Below, piece after piece: positions 1 to 11,800 of a stretch of DNA of 64,000 bases. Both the position numbers and the translations under genes were made by a program. Under the pieces are notes generated by a model. It was not told the DNA's origin. It was given only the letters and a program-made list of their open reading frames with translations, and made no database searches. Each line of letters begins with the position of its first letter. Position 1 is the stretch's first letter. The DNA is from Corylus avellana (taxonomy: Eukaryota > Streptophyta > Magnoliopsida > Fagales > Betulaceae): the NCBI RefSeq assembly GCF_901000735.1, contig NC_081543.1, forward strand, positions 17,387,574 through 17,451,573. Reading direction: 5' to 3'.

Positions 1-222
1 TGAAGATTCGGCAGAACTGCAAAACAGTGATAAAAAACAAACAACAAAGAAAAATCTCTTCTTTTTTTTTTTTTTTTTTTTAAAAAAAAATTATTAGAAA
101 GAGGAAAAAGAAAGAAAGTGCGAAATTAAAATCCTAACTATAACTAGTAGAAAGATAAAATCAATTTACAAAATAAATTGTTTCAAAAATCAAACAATTC
201 CTTGGCAACGGCGCCAAAAACT
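1..222 (-). mobile_element. 5' internal region of an LTR retrotransposon (runs off the left edge)
   Basis: This is the start of the internal region of a minus-strand LTR element whose 5' LTR is 223-1592. It resembles 23868-24074, the same position in the second element of this window, including the poly-T stretch and the PBS region. No coding potential is visible. The rest of the element lies outside the window. Confidence 0.75.
200..216 (-). other. Primer binding site complementary to the 3' end of tRNA-Asp
   Basis: The plus strand reads CCTTGGCAACGGCGCCA, close to the 3' end plus CCA of plant tRNA-Asp(GUC). The minus strand is therefore a primer binding site. It lies six bases inside the LTR edge, which fixes the element's orientation as minus. 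Confidence 0.75.
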
Positions 223-1592
223 TGTTGTGCAAATTTTAATATACTCATAAGTACACGAATCGTTTACAATATAATGTTTTGCAAGTGCAAGGTCGAACCC
301 ACAGGGAATTGTGCTTTTGAAAGGAAATTTATATCTAAACTAATTAAACCCTAACCTAGTTCCAAAAGAGGTTTGATTTTGTGGTTTTTGAAAATAAAAA
401 CATAAACATAAATGAAATAATTTTTTTTTTTTTTTTAAAAAAAAAAAGATAAAGTACTAAGGTTTGAGAATCCACACTCACCAAATCATAAGAACATACC
501 TCATGTTCTTCAATATTAATCCGAAGTTCTCATAATCAAAATCTTAGATATGTTTTACTATATTTCAAATAGTTAATCAAAACCATCTCATATATCCATT
601 CATTGCACAAATCACGAAAGGAATCCAATATCAATCAAATCATCAGATGTATCCGTAAATCACAAAAGATATCCAATTTTAATTGAAACACCTAATGTAT
701 CCGTAGAACAAATCACAAGTGATATCCAATTATTTAGGCAATTAAAATCAAGCAATCAATTATGTGAAACTATTTCAAATCATCAAATGTATCCTTGAAT
801 CACAAAAGATATCCAAGAATCATTCCACACATTGAAAAGAAGTAAAACAATTGAAATATTAAACCATAAAATCGAACAATAAAGACTTATTTGAAAGTAC
901 TGTCGTTTTTTTTATTGACGAGGCTTCATCTCCAACCTTAGTTGAGAATTTAGCTCTACATTATAGAAAATAAAATCTAAACCTAACCCTAAAGAAAAAC
1001 TAAAACTAAACTAAAGAGGGAAAAGCTGGAAAATTTTGTTCTCCAAACTTTTTCTATTTTTCTTGAATTCTTAGAGGTTTATTTATATTTCTTAGGAGAG
1101 TCCTAGAAGCCTTAGCCAACCTAGAAAATTCAGAGGTTAGACCCCTAGTTCAATTAGGATTATGAAAACCTAATTCTAGGTGGAAAAAGACTCTTTCCGC
1201 ATTTGGGCCGTACTCTGACTGTGCGAGTACGCTCGAGTGCATGGCCAATGCGCTCAATCGCACTCGTGCCTGCAATGGATCTCTTGTGGCGTAGCGCTCG
1301 CACACTGATGCTTGTCTGTGGGTGGGGATGTGCTCGAGAGCAACCCTACTGGGCTAGAGCGCATATACGCTCGAGCACAGGGCTGTGCGCTCGATCCTAA
1401 GCCTCCAGATTGCTCTTTTTGCAACTTTTTTCAAAAAATTACAATTTTTCTCTTTAAAGCTACAGTTTTTCTTCAACAACCTACAAAACACTTAAAACAA
1501 AGAACTAACACAAAACATTAGATTACGACATAGCTAAAGGATTAAGAAATGTAAATTAAGGGGCTCAAATATGCAATATTTGGCACTCATCA
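223..1592 (-). repeat. 5' LTR of a gypsy-type element (CTCGAG-rich family)
   Basis: On the minus strand the LTR starts TGATGAGTGCC at 1592 and ends CACAACA at 223, with TG...CA termini. Related LTRs are at 19393-20596, 24075-25255 and, on the plus strand, the solo LTR 28441-29779; 30966-32285 is a more distant relative. The part at 1200-1400 is GC-rich and carries several copies of a palindrome-like GCGCTCGAGCGC motif. The right end abuts a Copia coding fragment, so this element inserted into a Copia element. Its partner LTR and target duplication lie outside the window. Confidence 0.8.
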
Positions 1593-2474
1593 ATTACTTG
1601 AAGCAATGCTTTGCCATGAAAGATCTTGGCTCTCTGCATTATTTCTTAGGCATACATGTGCAGCCCATGTCAAGAGGTCTCCATCTTTCCAAGAGCAAAT
1701 ATGTTTCAGACCTTCTTGACCGTGTCCACATGACAGGTGCAAAACCAGCCAAGACATCTCTTCCAGCAAGTTATTAACCCTCTCAACATGTTGGTGATCC
1801 TCAAGCACTTAGTAGGAGCAATGCAGTACTACACTCTCACCAAACCAAATATTTCTTTTGCTGTCAACCAACTATGTCAGTTCATGCCTTCTCCAGCTAC
1901 CACTCATTGGACTGCTGCTAAGAGGGTCTTTTGCTACCTCAAAGGTTCCATCAATCATGGTTTACAGTTTGGTAAAGGATCTCTTAACTTGAATGCTTAC
2001 AATGACTCAAACTGGATAGGAAACCCAAATGACATGAGGTCTACCACATGGTATGTTCTCTTCCTTGGGCCTTGTATGATTAACTGGTGTGCTAAAAAGC
2101 AACTAGTGGTCTCTAAATCCAACATGGAGGCTGAATATAGGTCTTTAGCCTTTGTCACAGCTGAACTCTTTTGGCTGCGCATGCACTTCAAAGAATTAGG
2201 CTTGTTTCTTCATAATCCCCCATACTCTCAGGTGTGATAACCTTGGTGCACTAGCTTTAGCCTCTAATCCTGTCTACCATGCTCGTACTAAACACATTGA
2301 AGTTGATTATCACTTCATTCGTGAGAAGGTAATCAACAAGGATGTGAACACTCAGTATCTGTCCACTCATGGCCAAATTGCAAACATCTTCACCAAGGGC
2401 CTTACCACCAACATGTTCCTCTTCCTTCGTTACAAGGTAGGAGTGTGTTCTCCACCCATTAGCTTGCGGGGGGA
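1593..2474 (+). pseudogene. Ty1/Copia polyprotein remnant: end of reverse transcriptase plus RNase H
   Basis: The translated fragments show the C-terminal part of a Copia reverse transcriptase (FAMKDLGSLHYFLGI), the segment before RNase H (region around HLVGAMQYYTLTKPNISF) and RNase H itself (EAEYRSLAFVTAELFWL, then TKHIEVDYHFIREK and IANIFTKGL). The reading frame changes near 1770 and near 2235, so it cannot make one protein. The 5' end is cut at the LTR boundary 1592/1593. A G-rich polypurine tract at about 2464-2474 and an LTR-like TG start follow, as expected at the 3' end of a Copia internal region. Host of the insertions on both sides. The Copia lineage is not determined. Confidence 0.85.
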
Positions 2475-2608
2475 TGTTAGACTACATGACACATCCATGC
2501 TGCCAGTTCTACCTTCCATTTCAATAGATCACGCAACCACCCCAACTTTATATGATCTCATAAAGACAAGGATCCAGTAGCAGCCAAGGCTTTATGTGAT
2601 CTTGTATA
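2475..2608 (+). repeat. Start of the Copia 3' LTR, interrupted by a solo LTR
   Basis: After the polypurine tract the sequence begins TGTTAGACTACATG, a plausible LTR start. It stops at 2608, where a solo LTR is inserted; the 5-bp duplication GTATA lies on both sides (2604-2608 and 6332-6336). The LTR should continue at 6337, up to about 6509, but I could not locate its far end. Confidence 0.6.
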
Positions 2609-3097
2609 TGTAGTGCCCCGGATAATTACTAGGCTGTGATTAGCTTAGTTAAAGGATTAGCAAAGGCTCTTAATTCATTAGGACTCGTTTGGGAAAGTTT
2701 TGGGAGTTTTTAAGCACTGACTGAACGTTCACCAGAAGGACCACCGAACATTCGTAACCAAAACCATGAAACCGCTGGGTAAATAGTGCACCGAACGTTT
2801 GCGAGGGGACCACATAGAACGTTTGTTGACCTAACTTTGACTGAGTGGGTAATGACTAAACACACACTTGCAACCTTGAACCACTGCATATATGGTACAT
2901 CGAATGTTCGGCCAAGGGCCACCGAACGTTCACTGCAATGCAGACTATCACAACAGTAGCCTCAACTTTTCTAAGCCTATTTAAACTCCCTCCTAAGCCC
3001 TTCATAACCCCATTTTGCCTTTCGAGCCCCAGAGAAAATCTACTTGAGTAATTGGTGAGTTTTGAGAAAGGATGAGAGCTTTTCTTGGAGGTCTTGC

Positions 3098-4160
3098 TAG
3101 GGATGGAAATTTAACTCGTGACACACGAACCCGATATGAACACGACATGTAATTTTAGGGTTAGGGTTTAGGTTAAACAGGTTCGGGTTGTAAACGAGTC
3201 ACTTGTTTATGACACGTTTAATAAACGTGTCGGGTCATGTCAACCTGTGGGTTCACGGGTTGACACGTTTGACCCGTATATATTTTTGGGTTAATAACTT
3301 TTTTGGTACATGAGTTTTCATTTTTTTATTTTTTCCCCTCTGAGTTTTAAAACATGACAAATCTAGTACCCAACCTATGGAGAAAAGACAAAATCAATAC
3401 TTCCGTTAGTTCTGCCAGTCCTACTTAACGGGTTTAGTAGGAAAATCAACAAGGAAAGCTTGGAACTAGTCTCTGAAATTACCTTAAAGAACTTGGACAT
3501 GTAATAGTGTCTGAAATAAAAATAAATTATTGTCAACTCGGCAACACATTCTTTCCCTTGTTTTCTCGGCAACCAAACAGAGGAAGCTCATTTTTTTTTT
3601 TTAATTTTTAATTATTTTTACTTTTTAGGGTTCCAAGCTTTCCTTGTTGATTTTCTTACTAAACCCGTTAAGTAGGACTGACGGAACTAACAGAGGTATT
3701 GATTTTGTCTTTTCTCCATAGGTTGGGTACTAGATTTATCATGTTTTAAAACTCAGGGGGAAAAAAATAAAAAAGTGAAAACTCAGGTATCGAAAAAGTT
3801 ATTAACCCAATATTTTTATTTCAAATTTGCAAAGTTGCTGGGATTTTGCCATTTTAGGTAGGCTATAAAAATTAAAATGACTTTAAATGTGTTTATGGGT
3901 CGGTTCGTGTCGGGTTGGAACCTATTAACATCTAAATTAAACGTGCTCATAGGTTGTGTCGTGTCATCCCGACACGACACGTTTATCTAAATGGGTTACA
4001 CGTGTCGTGTCGTGTTACCCGTTAAGAAAACGTGTCGTGTTCAGGTTTGGTTGTTCAACATATTTAGTTAAACATATCGTGTTCGGGTTTGACATAAACG
4101 GGTTCATGTCATAAACGGGTTGACACGAACCCTACACGCCAACATGTTTTGCCAGCCCTA
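3098..4160. mobile_element. Non-autonomous hAT element (TAGGG family), copy 1
   Basis: The ends are TAGGGATGG and CCAGCCCTA, imperfect inverted repeats, with a perfect 8-bp target duplication GGTCTTGC at 3090-3097 and 4161-4168. Eight bases is the hAT signature. Both subterminal regions hold many copies of a GGGTCGTGTC / GACACGACCC-type word in both orientations. There is no transposase. A separate palindromic MITE (3288-3808) sits in the middle. Other copies are 6594-7507 and 58027-58841. Confidence 0.85.
3288..3808. mobile_element. Long-TIR palindromic MITE, Mutator-like
   Basis: The element runs from GGGTTAATAACTTTTT to AAAAAGTTATTAACCC, and the two arms (about 180 bp each) are near-complete inverted repeats of each other. 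Flanks TATATTTTT (3279-3287) and AATATTTTT (3809-3817) match at eight of nine positions, which suggests a 9-bp Mutator-type duplication. It is nested in hAT copy 1. The AT-rich flank makes the duplication call moderate. Confidence 0.65.
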
Positions 4161-4168
4161 GGTCTTGC

Positions 4169-5043
4169 TTAAGAGAGGTAATCTTCTTGACCTACTTCAT
4201 GTTTTACTTAGTTGTTACTCAACTTAGATTTTATTCCATGGTTTGGTTGGAGTTTTTGAGGTTATATTGTCCTTCTAGGTTTTAACCTTGATTTTAGCAT
4301 GATTTAGCGTTTCATTATCGTTTAACATATTTCTTATTGCAGGGTGATGTTGTTTTGGGCTGGGATATGTTAGAGATATTTTTTGTAGCCTTAGAACCAG
4401 TTTAGAACTATTTAAAAGCCTGTTTGGAAGAGATGAGATTTTCACCCTAAATGTTCGGCCTTGAGCCCGAATGTTCGCTAAAAAGCTTGTTTTGCTGAAC
4501 ATTTCCCCAGTTTAGCCGAACGTTCAAACAACAACCTTTGTTTTTTAAATTTTAGGATTAGGGTTCATTTTAGCTCGAACATAAGACTAATATTAGGCTC
4601 TTCACATATTTGGAGAGTTTGGAACCACTAAAGGGACTTTTGGAAGAGCTATACGACTCGGGTGAGTACAAAATCACATGATACTAGCCGTTATTTTTCT
4701 TGCATTGCACAATTATTTTGTCTACTAAACTTGCATTTTACAACTCTCATGAAACATATTTTTGATATGACATGAACTCTACATTTTGTGAAAATGTGAT
4801 GCTTAAACAAGATAATGAACATGATGAAATTGTAAGAGAATGTATGTAAACAACAGATAAGATTATTTGTATCGTATGACATGGTACACTGGTACGTGCG
4901 GGATAACGGCTATGAACTTACTATACATATTAACTCTATAGTCAAATGTGTGTGTGGATATGATATATAGGCCTTTGATCTAATGGTTGTTTCATGACTA
5001 GCGCAGCCTTAATTGGTTGGTCATTATAGGACCTACAGTATTA
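4169..5043. other. Body of the solo LTR between its two nested hAT insertions
   Basis: This is LTR sequence continuing from 3089, resuming after the 8-bp duplication. It carries further CGAATGTTCG / GAACGTTC-like words around 4450-4530. No gene is seen. Confidence 0.6.
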
Positions 5044-5051
5044 GTAGTGTG

Positions 5052-5513
5052 CAGGGCCGGCTCAATGTATTTGGGGGCCTTAGGCGAAATTTTGATGTTG
5101 GACTTTATTTTTTTAATATTTAAATATTAATTAAATAATATTTATTTTAATAATATTATTATATTTTTATAATATTATTATTATTTTCATTCTCATTATT
5201 GTTTCATGACTTTTAAGTTTAACTTTTAACTAGTTACCCAAAAAAATTGATGTGACATATATATATATATATATATTTTGGTTAATTGGTCTTATTTTAC
5301 AATGAGCTTATTATATTAAGGCCTTATTTTAAAGGCCTCAAAATTTTTATGGGAAAAAATTTTGGGCCTTATTTAAAAAAAAAAAAAAAAATTAGGCCTC
5401 AAGTTAAAATAAAATTTAAAATTTTTTTAGGCTTTATTAAAAAAAATTTTAGACCTTACTAACTCGGGGCCCTAGGCGACCGCCTCAGTGGCCTAGCCAC
5501 TGAGCCGGCCCTG
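5052..5513. mobile_element. Non-autonomous hAT element with CAGGGCCGGC ends
   Basis: The element starts CAGGGCCGGCTCA and ends TGAGCCGGCCCTG, a perfect 13-bp inverted repeat, with an identical 8-bp target duplication GTAGTGTG at 5044-5051 and 5514-5521. The interior is AT-rich and non-coding. Its ends differ from the TAGGG family, so it is a separate hAT family. Confidence 0.9.
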
Positions 5514-6331
5514 GTAGTGTGGGCCACCTGCTTTCAGACTCAATCGGGTTGCTAATGTTATAGACAGTAGCGTACAATGATCGGGGCATCAGCATTGTAT
5601 TACAGGTTTGTGGAGACAATAATTACGAGAATCAATAGTAATATCTCGAGCAGACCATACAGTTAAATTATCATTGATTCCCATAATTACAATATATATT
5701 ATTTCTCTATTGCATTTATGAACAACGATCATGTCACAATTCTGCATAATTTATCAACAATTGAGTTCATCATTAAAATGGTATAAGCACTATATGCATT
5801 TTTACTCACCAAGTCTTTAGACATACCCTTGTATTCGTTTTAACCTCCATTATGTATAATTGTACAGTTTAGCCAACATAGCTGATGATGGATTTGGAGA
5901 ACCACTTAGTAGTTATGAAAGACCTAATTAAGATAATGTTTGAGGACTTGGACCCGGTGTGGCTCAAGAACATGTGGGATGCAAATGGGTCCGTTCATGG
6001 GGAGTTGCTGGAAATAGTTTTCATGCTTTATTTTGGTTAAATGTAGGGCTTAGTATTCAAAACAATTATCCTAACTTGTATTATTACTTTGATGACCGGT
6101 CTTTGACCGATACATTTGAAGATCCAGTTATGTTATGATGCTTTATGTTTACTCTGGTTATTGTGATTATGATTTTTAGTTATTGCTATCTCTGTTATGT
6201 AGTTAAAAGTTTTCCGTTGTAGTCTCTCTTTGGAGAAGGTATGAACCTTGAGTCTTGTTCCGCGAGGGATACGGCTGGGAGGCGAACCATGGAGTAAATT
6301 AACAGTTAAATGATTTCCACGAGGCGTTACA

Positions 6332-6509
6332 GTATATCCAACATTAACTCGGTCAATGATGCAACAAAAGAAAGAAGATTGAATGTCTTCTCTAATATAT
6401 ATGAGGATATGCATTCACAAGGAAAGCATTGGTTTAGTATTTATGGAATATTTTGTAATTGCACAATCCCACGATATCATGGAGGATTGCTGCATTGTAT
6501 ATTTACTTA
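6332..6509 (+). other. Probable continuation of the Copia 3' LTR
   Basis: This begins with the second GTATA duplication and should be the rest of the LTR started at 2475. Its end is not identifiable because a MITE begins at 6510. No gene. Confidence 0.4.
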
Positions 6510-7659
6510 GAGCTTGTTTGAGATTGCATTTGGTAAATAGAGCTTTTGGGTAAAAGCTTCATTTTTAAGCTTTTACCAAAAGTGCATTTTGGTTAGGGCT
6601 AGCAATTTTGACACGACCCGACAACCCAACACGAAATTAGCAGGTTTAGGTTTACCTTAAATGGGTTTGGATCGTAAACAGGTCGACCCGTTTACGACCC
6701 GTTTATTTTGTGTCTAGCGGGTCATGTCGTGGGTGACCCGCCAAACACGGTTATGTTTAAAAAAATTAAAAAAAAAAATAAAAAAAATTGACAACTCACT
6801 CATCGCATTATTTCACCTAGAAACTCTAAATGCACCTAGAACCACGCTGATGACTTCGCTTTCCAAATTCCCACCACTTTTTACTTTTCTTTTGTTTTTC
6901 TTCTTTGTTTTGTTCTCCTTTTTCTTCCCTACCGACAACCTCACCTCTCCCACCCCATCTACTTCATTTCTTTTTCCTTTCTTTTTCTCCTCTTTGTTCT
7001 TGCTCCCAAGTCCCACCCAGTCCCAGCCTAAGCCTCCCACCTTCTCTCTTTCTCCCTCACACAGTCCAGAGACTTACTCACTCTTGAGTCCTTGATGCAT
7101 CCTTCTTCTCTCCCAGAGTCCCAGACTCCCACTGCTATTAGCCTATTGCCCACACCACACCAACATATATTTCTTCGATAAAATCATAAATCTCCTTCAT
7201 TCAAAAATGGGTTTCAAACTTTCAAGAGATATCTCCTTCGCTCATAGACGAACTAGATAGAGTCTCAGAGAGAGCAAAAGAGTTTTGAGATTTTTTTTTT
7301 TTTTTTTTATACATAAAAAATAAAAAAAATAATAATAAAAAAAAAAAAAGGGGTTAAATGGGTCGTGTTGGGTGACCCATGAAAATTGCCGTGCCATGTC
7401 GTGTCTGGTGGAGCCAACCCGTTAACTAAACGGGTCGTGTTTGGGTGTATCTTAAACGGGTCACAGGTCACCGCGGGTCGACCCGCAAACCCGTTTTGTC
7501 AGCCTTAATTTTGACTATTTTTAGGTTTTTTAGACACTTAAAAGCTCTTAATTTTTTATTTTATTTTATTTTTTTCAAACGAGTACTTTTTTCTTGAAAC
7601 AAATTTTTTGAATGTTGAAAGCACTTTTAGGCCTCTCAAACGCAATCTCAAACATACTC
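6510..7659. mobile_element. Tourist-like MITE split by a hAT insertion
   Basis: The outer ends GAGCTTGTTTGAGATTGC and GCAATCTCAAACATACTC are inverted repeats with two mismatches. TTA stands on both sides (6507-6509, 7660-7662), the PIF/Harbinger-type target. The MITE proper is only about 230 bp; the rest is the hAT copy 6594-7507 inside it. Confidence 0.65.
6594..7507. mobile_element. Non-autonomous hAT element (TAGGG family), copy 2
   Basis: It starts TAGGGCTAGCAA and ends TTGTCAGCCTTA. The flanks ATTTTGGT (6586-6593) and ATTTTGAC (7508-7515) agree at six of eight positions. The same GGGTCGTG and GACCCG words crowd both ends as in copies 1 and 3. The interior (about 6780-7290) is pyrimidine-rich and gives open frames on both strands by composition only. 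Confidence 0.75.
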
Positions 7660-7662
7660 TTA

Positions 7663-8826
7663 GTATAGTTGTTATTTCCATTCTTATCACAATATAAACA
7701 ACTTATATAAAGCCTCATGTAATATTGTAAGAATCATCGAATACAAGAGTGCCTTAGAGCTCAATTTTCTGTTGCGCATTTGACTTATTTTTAAAACTTA
7801 AACTACTTTAAAATTGCGTTGATTTATTTTCATAATTAACTCTAAACCAAGCCAAACATTTTTTTGACTTGTTAAACACCTCATAGTGCATTAAAATATA
7901 TTTTAATTCTTTTTTTAAAATTCTCTTCTTGCCCTATCCCTTCAAATAAAATCCTAACTTTGCCACTGATAGCATATGAGACAATTAGGAGAGTAACAGC
8001 TAGCCTTGAATAAGATGCCATCTCTGCATCTTGTGGTTGAACTTTAGCTTGGATACCTTTTTCTTGAAAGAGTTTAAATACTTCGACAAAAAAAGAAATT
8101 GTCTATGAAATTAGCTAATGAAGCTTGGTAAGAAATATAGGACACTTGATCTTAGCCAAAAGCCTTAATACATTACAAGGTATTATTGACATTTGTCAAA
8201 AAGTTCTGTTGGTCATGATATGATGAGGCTTTGATGACGTGTTGAATTTTGTGGGGAAAACTAAATTACGAAAATAATAACAGAAACAATATAGAGAAAC
8301 TAACACAAAGCATTTATGGGTGGTTTGGTGTTAAAACACCTACTTTCACCACTCAGCACAACCTTAAGGATTACATTGTGTTCATTAACTTTTTTTTTTT
8401 ATAATATAAAGGTCCATGTTTATAAGGTGGTGAATAAATACAAGTTTGCTAATCAAGTCTTCTTGATTTGATTACAATCCCAATATTTGATTACAATAAG
8501 CTCTTAAATAATATTTGATATTAAGCTAATATGGAATATATGAAAAAATATTATAATTTTTTATATATTCTAACAATTCCAAATATGTTTTGACAACCAC
8601 CTGTGATTGAAATCCACAACAATTATATGTCTGAATTGCTATCAATTTAGGCAAGAAATGTAAGAAAGGCTCCATATGAGACTTACCTGACCAAATAAAT
8701 TTTGAGTTATCTGACCACCTGTCTGGAAGGGCAAGTGGATCGTCTCTCACATTACCTGCCTAAATTACTAGCTATTCAGGTAGATAATAGCCATGAATCC
8801 ATATCCAACAAGTGATATCCGCTATT
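7663..8826. other. Intergenic, downstream of CYP72A gene A
   Basis: AT-rich sequence with no supported gene, element end or RNA gene. It should include the 3' UTR of CYP72A gene A next to 8827, but no clear polyadenylation signal stands out. Confidence 0.5.
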
Positions 8827-11800
8827 TTAGAGATTTCGTAGAATGATGTGAGCTCCATATTGCGGTTGAAGAGTTATAACAGAAGAAGGAGCATGAGCAT
8901 ACGATGGGGAAACCTCCAAGCAAAAGCGTTGTAGGATCATTGATAGAGTAAGTTTAGCTTCCATCATAGCAAAGCTTTGTCCAATGCATATCCGAGGACC
9001 CCATCCGAAGGGGAAGAAAGAAACTTGGCCCTTTGTTGCCTTGGAAACTCCCTCAGAAAACCTCTCTGGTTTGAACTCATGTGCATCATCACCCCAAAGT
9101 TCATGATCATGGTGGATGAGAATTATCGGCAAGGTGATCTGAACTCCGGCCGGTAAAGACAACTTTCCAAGCTTCGTTTCCTCGTGAACCTTTCGAGTAA
9201 GGAAAATTACTGGTGGATATAGTCTTAGAACTTCATACAAAATCATGGTCACCTATGACATTGATCATTGTGATTAATATTTTAAGAATTCATCAGCAAA
9301 ATGGTGAAGCAATCTATGCAAATTCTCTTGCTAAAATGGTTGATTCAAAGAACTATTGAAAGCAAGCAATTTTCTCAAACCATCCATAACGTTTTTAAAT
9401 AATTCATTCTGAGAAATACTATTTAGTAGACTAAGAAAAAAAAAGTACTTACTACTTTTAGGCGATTCAACCCATCAAAATCTGGTTTGTTTTGACCAAA
9501 GACTTGCAAAACCTCTTCTCTTGCACGTTCTTGCCAACTCGGATACCTAGTCAGCATAACCATCGTCCAAACCAGCAAAACCGAGCTCGTTTCTTGCCCG
9601 GCAAAATAAAAAAGTTTACACTCCTCGATTACATCTTTAAGATTCATACCCATATTCTTGTTGTTCCCATGTTCTTCAATTTCTTTCAAGTTGGATTCCA
9701 TGAGTATGCCTAATAAGTCATCGTTTCTGCCTTCACCTCCCTTTATTGCCCTCTCTCTTTTGTTGATAATCCCTTTAAGGGAAGCTTGTATTTCCTTGTC
9801 AATTTCCTTCATCCTCTTGTTCATCTTAGTTGGCAGAAACCTACTTGCAAAACCATTCATGAAAATGTGAGGACAAGAATAGAGTGAATTACGTGCAACA
9901 ATATGCATTTAACTTCAGTTTTTGGATGTTGGTATTTTTGTCAACCAAAAACTTGTTAGAATTTAGTCATTGGGTTTCTAATTTCAATAATATGGTTATT
10001 AGGTTTTACTTTTTTGTTAGAATTAAGGATGTCATGTCACTTTTGTTTCAATTGACACATCAATGTCCAAACTAGCATCTAATATCAATGCTATATCATT
10101 AAGTGCCAACTCATCCATAGAAAAACAAAAAACAACAGATCCAACTACAGAAACAAAAACAGTTACCTTTGAATCATCCTAATATTGTGGATTTGTAGCA
10201 TTGGAGGGAAAACTGTTAACTTTGACGTTGACATAGAGCTTGGGGTGTCAAATGAGACAAGTGTGGCAGGTAAAAACTGTTAGCTTTGATGGTAAAACGA
10301 TAAAAGGACCAACTTAAAACTTGGGCAAAACTTAAACACTTATTCTTAAAATTGAAAACCCAAGAACTAAATCCAAATTAAATAAAAACTTTAAGGCAAG
10401 GCTCATGTATTTTAGCGGCGAGTGTTTTGTAGGTTTCGGGTTTTAGGGCTGCATGTGTTGGGTTATTTGGCTCTTTCTTTTGCTCGTTCTAGTTAAGTGT
10501 TTCTATTGTATACTGGTTGTATATGCGCCTTACGCTTTTTTATTTTTTTATTTTTATAAAACTTTCTTTACTTATAAAAAAAAAAACATTCTTTCTAGTA
10601 TAAAAATTCAAGTTGCTCTTTTGTTTGATTCATTTGATAAACGAACCTAATTCAATAAGAAAAACTTTATTATTTAAGTATTAAAAGACATTGAAATGTT
10701 TTAGTTTACCTCCATCCCGGAATGTAAATAGATCGCGCACTTTGAATGGCCAGCTCCGCTAGCTCTCTTTGAAGCTCGAAAATATTTCTTCCTTCTTCAT
10801 AACTACTCCCGAAGGCTGTTCGAGAAATCATATCACTTGACAAATTTTGCAGATAAGGCCATACATCTAACTCAATTGAACCGTCTTCAGAGACCAAACT
10901 TTCCCATTTGATAATCATGTCACTGCAACTTTGACGAAATGCTGGTAACATATTCTACATAAAAGAAGATGAAAAAATAACAAAGGAAATATATAGTTGA
11001 GTATCAAAGCAAACATATAAAATTAGCATATATCACATGAATATACAAATATTTCAAGTGTATTCTAGTTTGAAATCTGGGGCCAATGTCACAGTGGAGT
11101 GATTTAGGTACTTGATAGGTACTAGGTACAAATTAGTGTTATGCATACACACACACACACCCATATATATATATATATATATATATTAGAAAGCAGAGAG
11201 AGAGAGAAACTGATGAAATCATTAGGGTTACATACTTACATCTTGAATATATTGAAGTGTATTAAACTGTATTACAATGGTATCTTTATACAGAAGCTAA
11301 GAAGTGGCGAACAAGAAAATCTAGACCAAATAAGGAAAAGAATGTTAAAGTATTGATTAAATAATTAAATTTACTTTTTCCTATTAGCTTTAACTTTTGG
11401 GATAAGTGATGATTTAACATATATGATATTAGAGCCAAAGTCCTAAGTTTGAACCTTAACTCCATTATTCACCCCCATTTAATTAAAATATTTCACGTGT
11501 TAGACTTCACCTTTTAAAATGAATTTTAAGCTCACACATGAGGGGAGTGTTAAAGTATTAATTAAATAATTAACTTTACATCTTCCTATCAGCAAGTTTT
11601 TGGGACAAGTAAATTAGGGCTAGAGACAAACCACAAGTGAATCCAATTGGAGCTGGATACAAACCACAAAGACATACGTCTGGTCCTTAAATAGAAATAC
11701 AAGTAGATAAAGCCTAAAGTGATAACACATAAAGTTTTAATATTCAAATTCAAATAACTTTAATCATAATTACTTAAAACTATTAAACCTATCTAACCCT

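Larger units (their letters stand above)
2609..6331. mobile_element. Solo LTR with two nested hAT elements
   Basis: The unit begins TGTAGTGCCCCGG and ends GGCGTTACA. It is flanked by perfect 5-bp duplications GTATA (2604-2608, 6332-6336). No internal retroelement domain is present, so it is a solo LTR left by recombination. Removing the nested hAT insertions (3098-4160 and 5052-5513, each with an 8-bp duplication) leaves about 2.2 kb. A related solo LTR is at 54982-56865: both share the ends, an ACGTTC- or GTACG-type repeat near the start and the stretch around the word CTCACATG. Superfamily is inferred only; such ends are common in plant Ty3/gypsy LTRs. Confidence 0.8.

Noticed and set aside
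200..216. Possible tRNA-Asp gene
   Set aside because: Only the last 17 bases including CCA are present, next to an LTR; it is a primer binding site, and plant tRNA genes do not encode CCA.
6724..7095. Pro/Ser/Phe-rich open frame of 123 codons
   Set aside because: It is a pyrimidine-rich stretch inside a hAT element; frames on both strands are open because of composition.
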